DNA from: Salicibibacter cibi
GTDB taxonomy: Bacteria > Bacillota > Bacilli > Bacillales > Marinococcaceae
NCBI RefSeq assembly: GCF_016495865.1
Contig: NZ_CP054706.1
Coordinates: 1,364,001 to 1,428,000, forward strand
Direction: 5' to 3'
DNA length: 64,000 nucleotides
In this document: positions 8,776 through 17,584 of the stretch, one piece after another
Numbering within the stretch: the stretch's first letter is position 1
How the letters are laid out: every line of letters starts with the position of its first letter
The notes under the pieces: model-generated
Told to the model about the DNA's origin: nothing
Seen by the model: the letters and a program-made list of their open reading frames with translations, nothing else
Databases searched by the model: none
Translations under genes and position numbers: made by a program

Positions 8776-10257
8776 TTACTCCTCCAGCACAGATTCAATG
8801 TAAACAGAAGGTTCCAGAAGTTCTTCAGCAATCTCGAGGGAATAGCTAAAAATGGGCTCGGCCATGAGTCCTAATATAATGGTAAGTGCCACGAGAGGAG
8901 CAGTTGACAGAAGTAAGCTCCCGGTTTTGATTTTCGCTTGGGCTTGTGTATGTTTTTGTCTTCCCCAAAAAGCAAATGAAAAAATTTTGATCATGGAAAA
9001 CAAGGTTAATAAGCCAACGAGCAAGGCAACAGCCGTGACAAAGTAGTGCCCTTCTTGCATCCCGGATAAAATCAATGGAAACTTGCTGAAAAATCCGGAG
9101 AGGGGCGGGATTCCTGCCAGCGAAATGGCCGTAATGAAAAACATCCAGGAAAATGTCGGATGCGTCTTCAAAAGCCCGCCCATCTCTTTCAGATCATTCG
9201 TGCCGGTGATTTTTTCCGAAACCCCCGCAAATAAGAATAAAGCGGTTTTTACAATAATATGGTGAACGATGTAATAAATGGCTCCGGCGAGTGCTAGCGG
9301 CGTGAAAATCCCAAGTCCCATTACCATGTATCCAACCTGGCTGATAATGTGATAGGAAAGGATGCGTTTGAAATTGTATTGGGCAACCGCTCCTAAAACG
9401 CCAAAAAACATCGTCGCACCGGCAATGAACAAAATAAGATTATGGGTAAAAGAAGGATCATGGTTAAAAACAACCGTGAAAATACGAATGATCGCGTAAA
9501 TACCTACTTTTGTCAGCAAACCGCCGAACAGAGCTGCAATTGCCGCCGGAGGTCCTGTATAGGAATCCGGCAGCCAAAAGTACAACGGAAACAGAGCCCC
9601 TTTCATAGCAAAAACGAAAAGAAGGACGACCGCTACGACATTGAGTATGCCTTCTTGATCCAGTTCAGCCACCCTCACACCCAAGTCGGCAATGTTTAAT
9701 GTGCCGGTTGCTGCGTAAAGATAAGCAACCCCGGCCAAAAAGAACATGGAACTGAAAACATTAATCGTCACGTATTTAAAAGATTCTCTAAGTTGAAACC
9801 CGCTTCCGCCGTGGACGATCAAAATGTAAGAGGCGATTAACATGACTTCAAAGAAAACGAATAAGTTGAACAAATCTCCGGTAAGGAAAGATCCGTTCAC
9901 CCCTGTCAGCAAAAAAAAGTAGAAAGGGAAAAAATAAAATTTTTCCCGGTCCGGGTGAATCGTTTTAAAAGCAAAGAATAAACAGCAAACGCCTACAATC
10001 GCTGACAAGAGCAGCATCACGGTCGCGAACATGTCCGCGACGAGCGGAATGCCGTAAGGGACGGGCCAATCGCCCGTGTTCATAGTCATAATCCCTTCAT
10101 TGTAGACAGCGATGGCAAGCCATATCGAAGCGATGAGAATGGTGATCATTGCGATCGCGCTAATCACCCGCTGCACTCTCTGGTACTTGGCAAAAAAGAC
10201 AAGAATAGCGCCTATGATGGCCGGTAAGATAATTGGTACGAGTAAAAGACTATTCAT
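8776..10257 (-). CDS. mrpD: Na+/H+ antiporter subunit MrpD
   Basis: Polytopic membrane protein of 493 residues, homologous to the proton-pumping NuoM/N subunits of complex I. Visible marks are the buried Glu in LFVFFEVMLIASYI (about residue 137) and a Lys in AMKGALFPLYFWLPDSY, the usual ion-translocation residues. The latter continues into the Proton_antipo_M core with PPAAIAALFGGLLTKVGIYA. It overlaps mrpC by 8 bases. With MrpA it forms the proposed proton and sodium pathways of the antiporter. Confidence 0.96.
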   Translation of the reverse strand: MNSLLLVPIILPAIIGAILVFFAKYQRVQRVISAIAMITILIASIWLAIAVYNEGIMTMNTGDWPVPYGIPLVADMFATVMLLLSAIVGVCCLFFAFKTIHPDREKFYFFPFYFFLLTGVNGSFLTGDLFNLFVFFEVMLIASYILIVHGGSGFQLRESFKYVTINVFSSMFFLAGVAYLYAATGTLNIADLGVRVAELDQEGILNVVAVVLLFVFAMKGALFPLYFWLPDSYTGPPAAIAALFGGLLTKVGIYAIIRIFTVVFNHDPSFTHNLILFIAGATMFFGVLGAVAQYNFKRILSYHIISQVGYMVMGLGIFTPLALAGAIYYIVHHIIVKTALFLFAGVSEKITGTNDLKEMGGLLKTHPTFSWMFFITAISLAGIPPLSGFFSKFPLILSGMQEGHYFVTAVALLVGLLTLFSMIKIFSFAFWGRQKHTQAQAKIKTGSLLLSTAPLVALTIILGLMAEPIFSYSLEIAEELLEPSVYIESVLEE

Positions 10258-10588
10258 TGGTGGAACCCCTTAATTGTTCAAGATCATCCGTTCTGTGCAC
10301 TTTGTACGTTCGATAAGCAAGCACAATCGTAAAAGCGGTCACCCCAAAACTTATGACGATGGCGGTTAGAATGAGCGCTTGTGGCAGCGGATCGGTAAAC
10401 GCTTCTTCTCCGCGGTTGAGAAGCGGTGGGGCGCCGGTTTTCAATCCGGCCATCGTCAGTAGCAACAAGTGTGTTGAATGGGATAAAATATTGATGCCAA
10501 CGACGACCCTGATCAAACTTCTTGTCATAATCAAGTATGTACCGACCATAAAAAAAGTGCCAACGACAATGGACATTAGCAATTCCAT
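10250..10588 (-). CDS. mrpC: Na+/H+ antiporter subunit MrpC
   Basis: Subunit of 112 residues, homologous to NuoK, with three helices and the motif VVGINILSHSTHLLLLTMA at about residues 29-47. The segment ADPLPQALILTAIVISF typical of NuoK-like proteins appears here as TDPLPQALILTAIVISFG. It starts at the stop of mrpB and overlaps mrpD at its 3' end. Confidence 0.96.
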   Translation of the reverse strand: MELLMSIVVGTFFMVGTYLIMTRSLIRVVVGINILSHSTHLLLLTMAGLKTGAPPLLNRGEEAFTDPLPQALILTAIVISFGVTAFTIVLAYRTYKVHRTDDLEQLRGSTNE

Positions 10589-11022
10589 TATTCTTCCTCC
10601 TCCGCGATCGTTAATATGATGGTAAGTGCGACAGCGGCTACACCCAAGTAGATACCGAGATCAAATATAACCGCCGTCGCCAGTTCCACTTCACCAATCA
10701 AAGGAAAGGAAAAATAATCAAAAAACTGGGTGAGATATGGAAATCCAAAGGCCATTCCGATAAATCCGGCTCCGAATCCAACAAGAAGCCCGGTTGGGAT
10801 AAAGTTTACGTAATTGATCGGGAGCATTTCATCGATTTTTCGTTTATCAAACGTTAGATAAAGCAAAAGCACCGATGTGGCTGTCATAAGTCCCCCGATG
10901 AAACCGCCTCCTGGGTCGTTATGTCCGGCAAAAAACAGATAGATGGAGAAGGATAGGATGAAGAATGAAGCAACACGTGTGACGTGAATAAATAACAGAT
11001 TGTTTGTTTTCCACTTCATCAT
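10588..11022 (-). CDS. mrpB: Na+/H+ antiporter subunit MrpB
   Basis: Membrane subunit of 144 residues with four predicted helices and the MnhB family signature FFAGHNDPGGGFIGGL at about residues 28-43. It overlaps the 3' end of mrpA by 4 bases and the start of mrpC by one base, in the canonical operon order. Confidence 0.96.
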   Translation of the reverse strand: MMKWKTNNLLFIHVTRVASFFILSFSIYLFFAGHNDPGGGFIGGLMTATSVLLLYLTFDKRKIDEMLPINYVNFIPTGLLVGFGAGFIGMAFGFPYLTQFFDYFSFPLIGEVELATAVIFDLGIYLGVAAVALTIILTIAEEEE

Positions 11023-13442
11023 ACGTCATCCCCCTCCTTCATTTTTAATCGGACGAGCGCAATCACGGCAAGAGCAGCAATTGACAAGACAAGCAGTTCC
11101 AATATCGTGTCTAACCCACGAAAATCGACTAGAACGACATTAACCATATTGTAACCGCCGGCCTGATCCGCCGAATTTTCGATGAAGTAATCGGAAATCG
11201 GATCAAAATCGTTCCCCTGCCCAAAGGAAAATGCACTAAAGGCCACAACCGTAATGAGCAGTCCAACGCTGAAAGAGATGATGGCGTTTGTCCATTTGAA
11301 CGTCAGCTTTGACGTTTCTCTCCGCAGTTCGGGCAAATGGTAAAAGGCGAGCATGAAAAGGACAACAAGGACCGTCTCAATCAGCAGTTGGGTAAGGGCA
11401 AGGTCCGGCGCCCTGAAGTTCACGAATAAGAGTGCGATAAAAAATCCGACGAACCCGAGGACGACGACAGCCGCGATCCGCTTTTGAATAAAGGGAAGCG
11501 ATAGGACCGAGACGAGCAACAGTCCGATGAGTAATCCTTCGTAGACCGTCACTTCGCTCATACTGCCGAGATCCAATGTAAGGGCGTCAAAACGGAACAT
11601 CGTCCACCCTGTAATAATCACGAAAAAAACAGCGATGAAAGCGAAATAATCACGCAATCTGCCTGTCATTTGGATGTTTGTGATCATTTGCGATCCTTTA
11701 ATCGTTCCTGAAATGGTCCTGTCATAGACAGGTGTAAACGGATCGACGTCTTTGTTATAAATCGACCATTTGCTCCATCTTCCCATCCCCGCATAGATCA
11801 AGCTTCCGAAGGCGACAACGCCAATGGTCATCCACAGTTCGAGACTAAACCCGTGCCAGTGTTCAATGTTCACGGAAAAAGCCTCGTTATCCATCGGCAA
11901 TCCGTTTAATATCGAGCCCATCGACGGTTCAATGATGGATTGGGACAAGAGATTCGGAAATAAGCCGACCGTAACAACGACGAAAGCGAGAATCGCCGGG
12001 CTGATTAGCATCCCGACAGGTGCTTCGTGCACTTTTTTCGGAAAGCGATCCGCCTTGAAACGTCCGGCAAACGTTTTAAAGAAAAAGATGCAACAATAGA
12101 CGAACGTAAACACACTCGCAAGCCAACCGATCACCGGAAAAAGCATCCCGGCGGTCTCCATATTGAAGATCCCATATTCGGCGGCGTTCGTAATCGCGTC
12201 GAAAAAATACTCTTTACTGAGAAAACCGTTAAAGGGAGGCAGCCCAGCCATGGATGCCGCTCCGATTAAAGAAATCGTGGCGGTTGCGGGCATCACCAAC
12301 ATTAATCCTCCCAGCGAACGAATATCCCGGGTGCCTGTTTCATGATCGATGATTCCGGCGGTCATAAACAGGCTGCCTTTAAAGCTCGCATGGTTAAAAA
12401 GGTGAAAGACGGCCGCCATGATTGCAAGTGTGTACAATTCATTCGCGTCATCGAAATACAAAGCGGCGGAACCTAGCCCGAGCAAACACATAACCATCCC
12501 CAGTTGGCTGATGGTAGAGTAGGCGAGCAATCCTTTAAGATCTTTTTGGCGAAGGGCGGAAAATGATCCCCATAGCAATGTAAGCAAACCGCCGCCGGCA
12601 ATGATCCAAAACCATTCCGGAGCACCTCCGAACAACGGCGTGAAGCGGGCAACAAGATAAATCCCTGCTTTAACCATTGTGGCGGAGTGCAAATAGGCAC
12701 TAACCGGTGTAGGTGCCTCCATTGCGTCGGGGAGCCAAATGTGAAACGGAAATTGCGCCGATTTCGTAAATGCCCCCAACAAGATTAGGATCATGGTCGG
12801 CAAAAACAATGGGTGATCGATGATGGTGCCTGCTTGTCCGATCATTTCCTGGATACTGAAGGTCCCTGTGATAACGTATAGCAAAGAAAAGCCGGCGAGC
12901 ATGGCAAAACCGCCGAACACAGTAATATTTAATGATTTGACGGCGCCATTGATCGAAGCGTCTCGATAATACCAATAGCTGATCAAAAGCGTTGAGGACA
13001 GGCTCGTTAATTCCCAAAATACATAGAGCACGATCAGGTTATCGGAAAGGACAACCCCGAGCATCGCCCCCATAAAAAGCAGCAAATAGACATAAAAATT
13101 GTTCAGTGCTTCCGTTTTTTTATCCAAGTAATAAATGGAATAAAGAACTACAAGCGCGCCAATCCCTGTGATTAAGAGCGCAAACAATAAACTCCAACCA
13201 TCGACATAGGCTGAAAATTGGATGCCTAATGACGGAACCCAGGGAACGGATGCCATAAACGCATCCCCGTTCGCGATCGGGGTTATATATGGTAAAAAAG
13301 AAATAAACAAAACGGACGGTACGAGCAACACAAACCATCCGGTATGGACAGGGCGTATGTATTTATAGAGTATGGGCACGATGATTGCAACTAGGAAGGG
13401 GATGAGGATCGCCCAGTGCAGCAAGCTCATTCTATCTATCAC
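11019..13442 (-). CDS. mrpA: Na+/H+ antiporter subunit MrpA
   Basis: Largest Mrp subunit (807 residues), related to NuoL, with the proton-translocating core in the first 480 residues. It shows LYVFWELTSLSSTLLI with the conserved Glu and AQFPFHIWLPDAMEAPTPVSA with the helix-breaking Pro, plus a C-terminal MnhB/DUF4040-like part (FRAPDLALTQLLIETVLVV). The operon exports Na+ in exchange for H+ and supports cytoplasmic pH control in high salt or alkaline media. It is the first gene of mrpABCDEFG. A minus-strand -10 box (TATACT, 13477-13482) lies upstream, and the unit lies between hup and sda. Confidence 0.97.
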   Translation of the reverse strand: MIDRMSLLHWAILIPFLVAIIVPILYKYIRPVHTGWFVLLVPSVLFISFLPYITPIANGDAFMASVPWVPSLGIQFSAYVDGWSLLFALLITGIGALVVLYSIYYLDKKTEALNNFYVYLLLFMGAMLGVVLSDNLIVLYVFWELTSLSSTLLISYWYYRDASINGAVKSLNITVFGGFAMLAGFSLLYVITGTFSIQEMIGQAGTIIDHPLFLPTMILILLGAFTKSAQFPFHIWLPDAMEAPTPVSAYLHSATMVKAGIYLVARFTPLFGGAPEWFWIIAGGGLLTLLWGSFSALRQKDLKGLLAYSTISQLGMVMCLLGLGSAALYFDDANELYTLAIMAAVFHLFNHASFKGSLFMTAGIIDHETGTRDIRSLGGLMLVMPATATISLIGAASMAGLPPFNGFLSKEYFFDAITNAAEYGIFNMETAGMLFPVIGWLASVFTFVYCCIFFFKTFAGRFKADRFPKKVHEAPVGMLISPAILAFVVVTVGLFPNLLSQSIIEPSMGSILNGLPMDNEAFSVNIEHWHGFSLELWMTIGVVAFGSLIYAGMGRWSKWSIYNKDVDPFTPVYDRTISGTIKGSQMITNIQMTGRLRDYFAFIAVFFVIITGWTMFRFDALTLDLGSMSEVTVYEGLLIGLLLVSVLSLPFIQKRIAAVVVLGFVGFFIALLFVNFRAPDLALTQLLIETVLVVLFMLAFYHLPELRRETSKLTFKWTNAIISFSVGLLITVVAFSAFSFGQGNDFDPISDYFIENSADQAGGYNMVNVVLVDFRGLDTILELLVLSIAALAVIALVRLKMKEGDDV

Positions 13443-13476
13443 TCCTCATTATTCGACAGTAAATTCCGATAGCACG

Positions 13477-13482
13477 AGTATA
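13477..13482 (-). promoter_or_regulatory. Possible -10 box of the mrp operon
   Basis: On the minus strand TATACT lies 35 bases before the mrpA start. The sequence 16-17 bases further upstream (TGCAGT) is a poor -35 element, so the promoter is tentative. Confidence 0.35.
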
Positions 13483-13658
13483 ACGTAAATATATTTTTAC
13501 TGCATTGCTGAAAAACGATGATGGTAAAAAAAAAACCTTAATGTTAAATAAGAAGAAAATGTACGAAGCAAAACGAAATTAGGAATAAAGACCTATTATA
13601 TTTCGTGTTCCTCGCAAATAGTTTTCCACAAGATCGTTTTCTGATTCATCAAGTCCGC

Positions 13659-13693
13659 AAAAAAAGGACCCGGTGGTTACACCGGGGTCCTTT
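13659..13693 (-). terminator. Rho-independent terminator of sda
   Basis: AAAGGACCCGGTG at 13663-13675 pairs with CACCGGGGTCCTTT at 13680-13693, with one bulged G. On the minus strand the stem is followed by TTTTTTT. Confidence 0.85.
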
Positions 13694-13718
13694 GCAAAAT
13701 CAAACATATATTCATTGT

Positions 13719-13856
13719 TCACCCCAGTGACTGCGTCACCGTGAGGGCTCGTCGTTCCATTTCCGATTGAATGATGGCAATGAAATCATCATTCAAATTT
13801 AGCTTTAAAGCTCTTTCATACGCTTCTATTAGCATTTCATCAGAAAGGTTCCGCAT
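13719..13856 (-). CDS. sda: Sporulation checkpoint protein Sda (histidine kinase inhibitor)
   Basis: Protein of 45 residues, MRNLSDEMLIEAYERALKLN..., closely matching B. subtilis Sda (MRKLSDELLIESYFKA...). Sda binds the dimerisation domain of the sporulation kinase KinA and blocks autophosphorylation, so that cells do not enter sporulation while replication is starting or damaged. It forms an antiparallel helical hairpin, consistent with this sequence. A strong AAGGAGG lies 28 bases before the ATG and only a weak GGCGGG nearby, so an earlier non-standard start cannot be excluded. A cluster of DnaA boxes lies upstream (13993-14106), as in B. subtilis, where DnaA controls sda transcription. Confidence 0.9.
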   Translation of the reverse strand: MRNLSDEMLIEAYERALKLNLNDDFIAIIQSEMERRALTVTQSLG

Positions 13857-13992
13857 AGCCAGCCCGCCAAAGTAGCGGATCCACCTCCTTGGTGATTCAT
13901 CCCAAAACGATGTTGCTATTAAAATTGTTCCCGTCTGTTGGAAGTTGTATAATGATCCTATCATGAAAACATGTCATGGAACAACCGTTCGT

Positions 13993-14106
13993 TTATCCAC
14001 ATAATGCCGTGGATAAGTTGTGCACAGTTAAGGTGAATACTTATTTAAACCTCATAACAAAGGTGAAGGGATACGTGGATAATATTATCCACAATGTTGT
14101 CGATAA
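13993..14106. promoter_or_regulatory. DnaA-box cluster between sda and yqeG
   Basis: Perfect DnaA boxes TTATCCACA occur at 13993-14001 and 14085-14093 (plus). One-mismatch boxes are at 14008-14016 and 14074-14082 (CGTGGATAA) and at 14098-14106 (TGTCGATAA), both read as minus-strand boxes. Five boxes in 114 bases is far above chance. In B. subtilis the sda upstream region is one of the few DnaA-box clusters outside oriC, and DnaA bound there regulates sda. Confidence 0.85.
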
Positions 14107-14164
14107 AAAAATTGTCGAAAAGTAACTATCATTTTTTTTGGAACAATCTCATACTAGCCTTTGT

Positions 14165-14193
14165 TTGAAAAAGAAAGCGATCATCGGTATACT
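14165..14193 (+). promoter_or_regulatory. SigA promoter of the yqeG operon
   Basis: TTGAAA at 14165-14170, a 17-base spacer and TATACT at 14188-14193, about 45 bases before yqeG. Confidence 0.75.
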
Positions 14194-14239
14194 TTCCAGT
14201 TAGCAAGAATGTTCGTAAAAAGTGCTCAGGGGGGGAATC

Positions 14240-14761
14240 ATGTTATCTTCGATGATGCCGGATCAATTTGCCGAGAGCATCTATGAAATTGATCGGGAGG
14301 CGTTACGTAAAAAGGGCATAAAAGGAGTCATTACCGACCTTGATAATACGCTCGTTGCCTGGGACCGAACCGACGCAACACCTGAGCTATTGGAATGGCT
14401 CGACGATCTTCACGGCGAAGGGTTTAAAGTCACAATCGTGTCCAATAATAAAAAGAAACGCGTGCGAACGTTTTCCGAACCGACAGGGGTTTCTTTTATT
14501 CATTCAGCAAAAAAACCATTAAAACGTGCATTCCGACGGGCGACGAAGGAAATGGGATTGAAAAAAGAGGAAGTAGCGGTTATTGGCGATCAAATCCTTA
14601 CGGATGTTTTCGGAGGAAATCGCAGCGGATATTATACGATCCTTGTCGCCCCTGTTTCGGAAACAGATAAATGGACCACAAAGGCAAATCGTAAAATTGA
14701 GCAATTTATTATGCGTAAACGTAAAATGAACCGAGCGACGGGAGGTGAACGGATGAAATGA
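14240..14761 (+). CDS. yqeG: YqeG-family HAD phosphatase
   Basis: HAD superfamily IIIA phosphatase of 173 residues. Motif I is ITDLDNTLVAWD (nucleophile Asp and the second Asp two residues later), motif II is VSNN, and motif III/IV is VAVIGDQILTDVFGGNR. The substrate is unknown; related proteins include phosphatidylglycerophosphate phosphatases of the PGPMT1/GEP4 type. The start at ATG 14240 has AGGGGGGG just upstream; the GTG at 14222 has none. The stop overlaps the yqeH start (ATGA), so the two are coupled. It is the first gene of the yqeG-yqeM operon. Confidence 0.93.
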   Translation: MLSSMMPDQFAESIYEIDREALRKKGIKGVITDLDNTLVAWDRTDATPELLEWLDDLHGEGFKVTIVSNNKKKRVRTFSEPTGVSFIHSAKKPLKRAFRRATKEMGLKKEEVAVIGDQILTDVFGGNRSGYYTILVAPVSETDKWTTKANRKIEQFIMRKRKMNRATGGERMK

Positions 14762-15867
14762 GTGAAAACACGATTATTTGTTCCGGCTGCGGTGTCCCCG
14801 TCCAAACCTCAGAACCCTCCCAGATGGGCTATGCTCCTCCGGCTGCGCTTGACCGCGATGTGATTGTTTGCCAGCGCTGTTTTCGTTTGAAGCATTACAA
14901 TGAAATACCGGATGTCCCTTTGCAAGCGGATGATTTTCACCGGATGCTCAAAACCATTGGGCAAACCGACGCGTTGCTGGTGATGCTTGTGGACCTCTTT
15001 GATGTTGAAGGAAGCTGGCTGTTGGAGAGGAATGCTTTAAGAACCAATCCGTTGCTCCTCGTCGGCAATAAGCGTGATTTATTGCCTCAGTCGGTGAATG
15101 AACGCAAGTTGAAAACTTGGCTTAAAAAAGATGCGCTGCAAAGAGGTTGGACCCCGGCAGATGTATTGTTAATGAATGCTTATAAGGGAGAAGATGTAAC
15201 GGAAGTTGCCGCTCGCATGGATGAGCTCCGGCAAGGAAAAGACGTTTATATCATTGGAAGTACGAATGTAGGGAAGTCCACGTTTATCAATCAAATCATC
15301 AAACGGTTTGAAGGGGACGATGAACAGTTGATCACAACGTCAACGTTTCCGGGCACAACTTTGGCTTTCATTGACCTGCCGCTGGACGATGGGCGCAAAC
15401 TTTTTGATACACCCGGTGTCATTAACCCCAAACAAATGCTGGCAAGGCTTCCGCAACGGGAAATGGCGTCTCTGCAACCGAAAAAAGAAATCAAGCCAAT
15501 CGTGCATCAACTTCAATCTGAACAAACTCTATTTTTTGGCGGGCTGGCCCGTATGGATTTTATAAAGGGAGAGGACAATCATTTCGTTTGTTACTTTCCG
15601 CCTGCCTTTAAACCTCACCGCACGAAGTTAAGCGCGGCCGATGCATTGTATGAAAAACATGCGGGGGAAGACTTGTTATCCCCGCCGGAAAAACAATCGC
15701 TCACTGAAATTCCGCCTTTTAAACGGCAGTCTTTTCATATACAGCAAGAAAAAACGGACATTGTCATTCCCGGTTTGGGATGGGTAACCGTCGGGAATGC
15801 AGGTGCATTTATTGACGTTTACGTACCGGAGCATGTGGAAGTTATCATAAGAGAGGCGATTATTTGA
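14758..15867 (+). CDS. yqeH: Ribosome-assembly GTPase YqeH (circularly permuted)
   Basis: GTPase of 369 residues needed for 30S subunit maturation. It has an N-terminal zinc finger (CSGCGVPVQ and CQRCF, residues about 8-40), then G motifs in permuted order: NKRDLL (G4) near residue 103 precedes the P-loop GSTNVGKSTFIN (G1) near residue 165 and DTPG (G3) near residue 216. The C-terminal domain binds RNA. The start overlaps yqeG and the stop overlaps aroE, which fits the compact operon. Confidence 0.96.
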   Translation: MSENTIICSGCGVPVQTSEPSQMGYAPPAALDRDVIVCQRCFRLKHYNEIPDVPLQADDFHRMLKTIGQTDALLVMLVDLFDVEGSWLLERNALRTNPLLLVGNKRDLLPQSVNERKLKTWLKKDALQRGWTPADVLLMNAYKGEDVTEVAARMDELRQGKDVYIIGSTNVGKSTFINQIIKRFEGDDEQLITTSTFPGTTLAFIDLPLDDGRKLFDTPGVINPKQMLARLPQREMASLQPKKEIKPIVHQLQSEQTLFFGGLARMDFIKGEDNHFVCYFPPAFKPHRTKLSAADALYEKHAGEDLLSPPEKQSLTEIPPFKRQSFHIQQEKTDIVIPGLGWVTVGNAGAFIDVYVPEHVEVIIREAII

Positions 15868-16712
15868 TGATGGAAAACTATGCCGTGATCGGCCACCCGA
15901 TCGGCCATTCAAAATCCCCGCTTATTCACAATAGTCACTTTGAAACACTGGGAAGAAATGCCATTTATACGAGTTATGATGTGCCTCCGGAACATCTCGG
16001 TGCTGCCGTTGAAGCATTTCAAACGTTGGGTGTGAAGGGTTTTAACGTTACCGTTCCTCATAAAGTGGAGATCATCCCGTTTCTGGATTTTGTGGATGAA
16101 GAAGCATTGGACATCGGTGCGGTCAACACCGTTGTCAACCGCGAGGGCAAATGGCATGGGTATAATACAGACGGCAAGGGTTATTTGAACGGATTAATAG
16201 AGATGACCGGTGATGCTCTTAAGCAGATGCGTGTGCTCGTGATTGGGGCGGGGGGCGCGTCCCGGGCAGTGGCCACTGTTTTGGCCAGACACGGTGTTGA
16301 GCAATTGGCGATCACCAATCGAACAACTGCACGCGCTGATGAATTGAAAGCAAACCTTGCCCGGTATATTGATGTGGATGTGCTGGACAAATCGAGTGCG
16401 CGACGGATGCTGCCTTCTTTTGACCTGATTATTAATACGACATCGTTGGGGATGAACGGAGAAGATACGTTGCCGATGGAAACCGAGGATATGAAAACGA
16501 ATGTTTATCTGAGTGATTTGATCTATAATCCTTTGGAAACCCGGTGGTTGCAAATCGGAAAACCGAAGGCAAAAGCGATTCAGAATGGCCTTTCCATGTT
16601 TATTGAGCAAGCGGCGCTTGCCTATGAAATTTGGACTGAAAAGCATGCGGATCGTGCGTTTATGTCTCGCATGATTCGCGAGGAGATGGAGAAAAATGAA
16701 ACTAACCAATAA
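15867..16712 (+). CDS. aroE: Shikimate dehydrogenase
   Basis: NADP-dependent reduction of 3-dehydroshikimate in aromatic amino acid synthesis, about 281 residues. Visible marks are the substrate-binding motif IGHSKSPLIHN, the catalytic Lys in NVTVPHKVEI, NTDGKGYLNGL, and the nucleotide-binding GAGGASRAV near residue 130. The ATG at 15867 overlaps the yqeH stop; a second ATG at 15870 is equally possible. It lies in the yqeG-yqeH-aroE-yhbY-nadD order known from Bacillus. Confidence 0.96.
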   Translation: MMENYAVIGHPIGHSKSPLIHNSHFETLGRNAIYTSYDVPPEHLGAAVEAFQTLGVKGFNVTVPHKVEIIPFLDFVDEEALDIGAVNTVVNREGKWHGYNTDGKGYLNGLIEMTGDALKQMRVLVIGAGGASRAVATVLARHGVEQLAITNRTTARADELKANLARYIDVDVLDKSSARRMLPSFDLIINTTSLGMNGEDTLPMETEDMKTNVYLSDLIYNPLETRWLQIGKPKAKAIQNGLSMFIEQAALAYEIWTEKHADRAFMSRMIREEMEKNETNQ

Positions 16713-16995
16713 ACAACAAAAATATTTGCGTGCGGAAGCACAGGCGCTTAAACCGATTTTTCAAGTGGGCAAAAACGGGGTCAATCCCAACTTGGTCACA
16801 CAAGTCCGCGATGCATTGGAAGCGCGTGAGTTAATAAAAATCACGATTTTGCAAAACTGCCCGGAAGATAAAGGGCAAGTCGCACAAAAATTATCGGAAC
16901 GAAGTGAGTCGACGCTCGTGCAAGTGATCGGGTTTACGATCATTTTGTTTAAGCCTGCGAAAGAGAATTCAAATTACATGTTGCCTGAGGCTTGA
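16696..16995 (+). CDS. yhbY: YhbY-family RNA-binding protein (CRM domain)
   Basis: Single-domain CRM protein of 99 residues that associates with pre-50S ribosomal particles in bacteria. The motif KPIFQVGKNGVNPNLVTQVRDALEARELIK (about residues 16-45) carries the conserved GKNG-like loop. The start lies inside the 3' end of aroE (17-base overlap) with RBS GGAGATGGAG before it. Called yqeI in B. subtilis. Confidence 0.95.
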   Translation: MKLTNKQQKYLRAEAQALKPIFQVGKNGVNPNLVTQVRDALEARELIKITILQNCPEDKGQVAQKLSERSESTLVQVIGFTIILFKPAKENSNYMLPEA

Positions 16996-17005
16996 GGAGG
17001 TTCCT

Positions 17006-17584
17006 ATGGGGAGAAAAATCGGGTTATTGGGAGGGACATTTGATCCACCGCATTTGGCTCATCTAATGATCGCGCAAGAATCTATGGACGCGTGTCGTTT
17101 GAATGAAGTTTGGTTTATACCGACGAATATTCCTCCGCATAAGCAAAATGAAGATATGGCAAATGCCGATGACCGGGTTGAAATGACTCGGCTTGCGATC
17201 CATGATCGTTCCCCTTTTCGATTGTGCACGATTGAACTGGATCGGGAAGGTCCATCGTATACGTTGGATACGATGAATATTTTAAAGCAAAGATACCCCA
17301 ATGATGAATTTTATTTTATTATCGGGAGCGACATGGCTGTCAGCTTGCATACGTGGAATGGGATCGAGGAATTAAATAAACTCGTTACGTTTATCGTAAC
17401 GACACGCCCGGATTATGACGTGGATTCCCCGTTCGAAGAAGCGTTCATCAAGGTGGATGTTCCTGAGATGGAGCTTTCTTCTTCAGATATTCGAGAACGG
17501 GTGAGCAAAAACGAGAGCATCCGTTATCTCGTTCCTGAAGCGGTGAGAACGTACGTAGAGGAGAATCGTCTGTATGGCTCATGA
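17006..17584 (+). CDS. nadD: Nicotinate-nucleotide adenylyltransferase
   Basis: Makes nicotinate adenine dinucleotide from NaMN and ATP, the penultimate step of NAD synthesis; 192 residues, the usual length. It has the nucleotidyltransferase motif GGTFDPPHLAHL (HxxH) at residues 9-20 and the C-terminal SSSDIRERV ATP-binding motif. RBS GAGGAGG lies before the ATG. Overlaps yqeK by 11 bases. Confidence 0.96.
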   Translation: MGRKIGLLGGTFDPPHLAHLMIAQESMDACRLNEVWFIPTNIPPHKQNEDMANADDRVEMTRLAIHDRSPFRLCTIELDREGPSYTLDTMNILKQRYPNDEFYFIIGSDMAVSLHTWNGIEELNKLVTFIVTTRPDYDVDSPFEEAFIKVDVPEMELSSSDIRERVSKNESIRYLVPEAVRTYVEENRLYGS

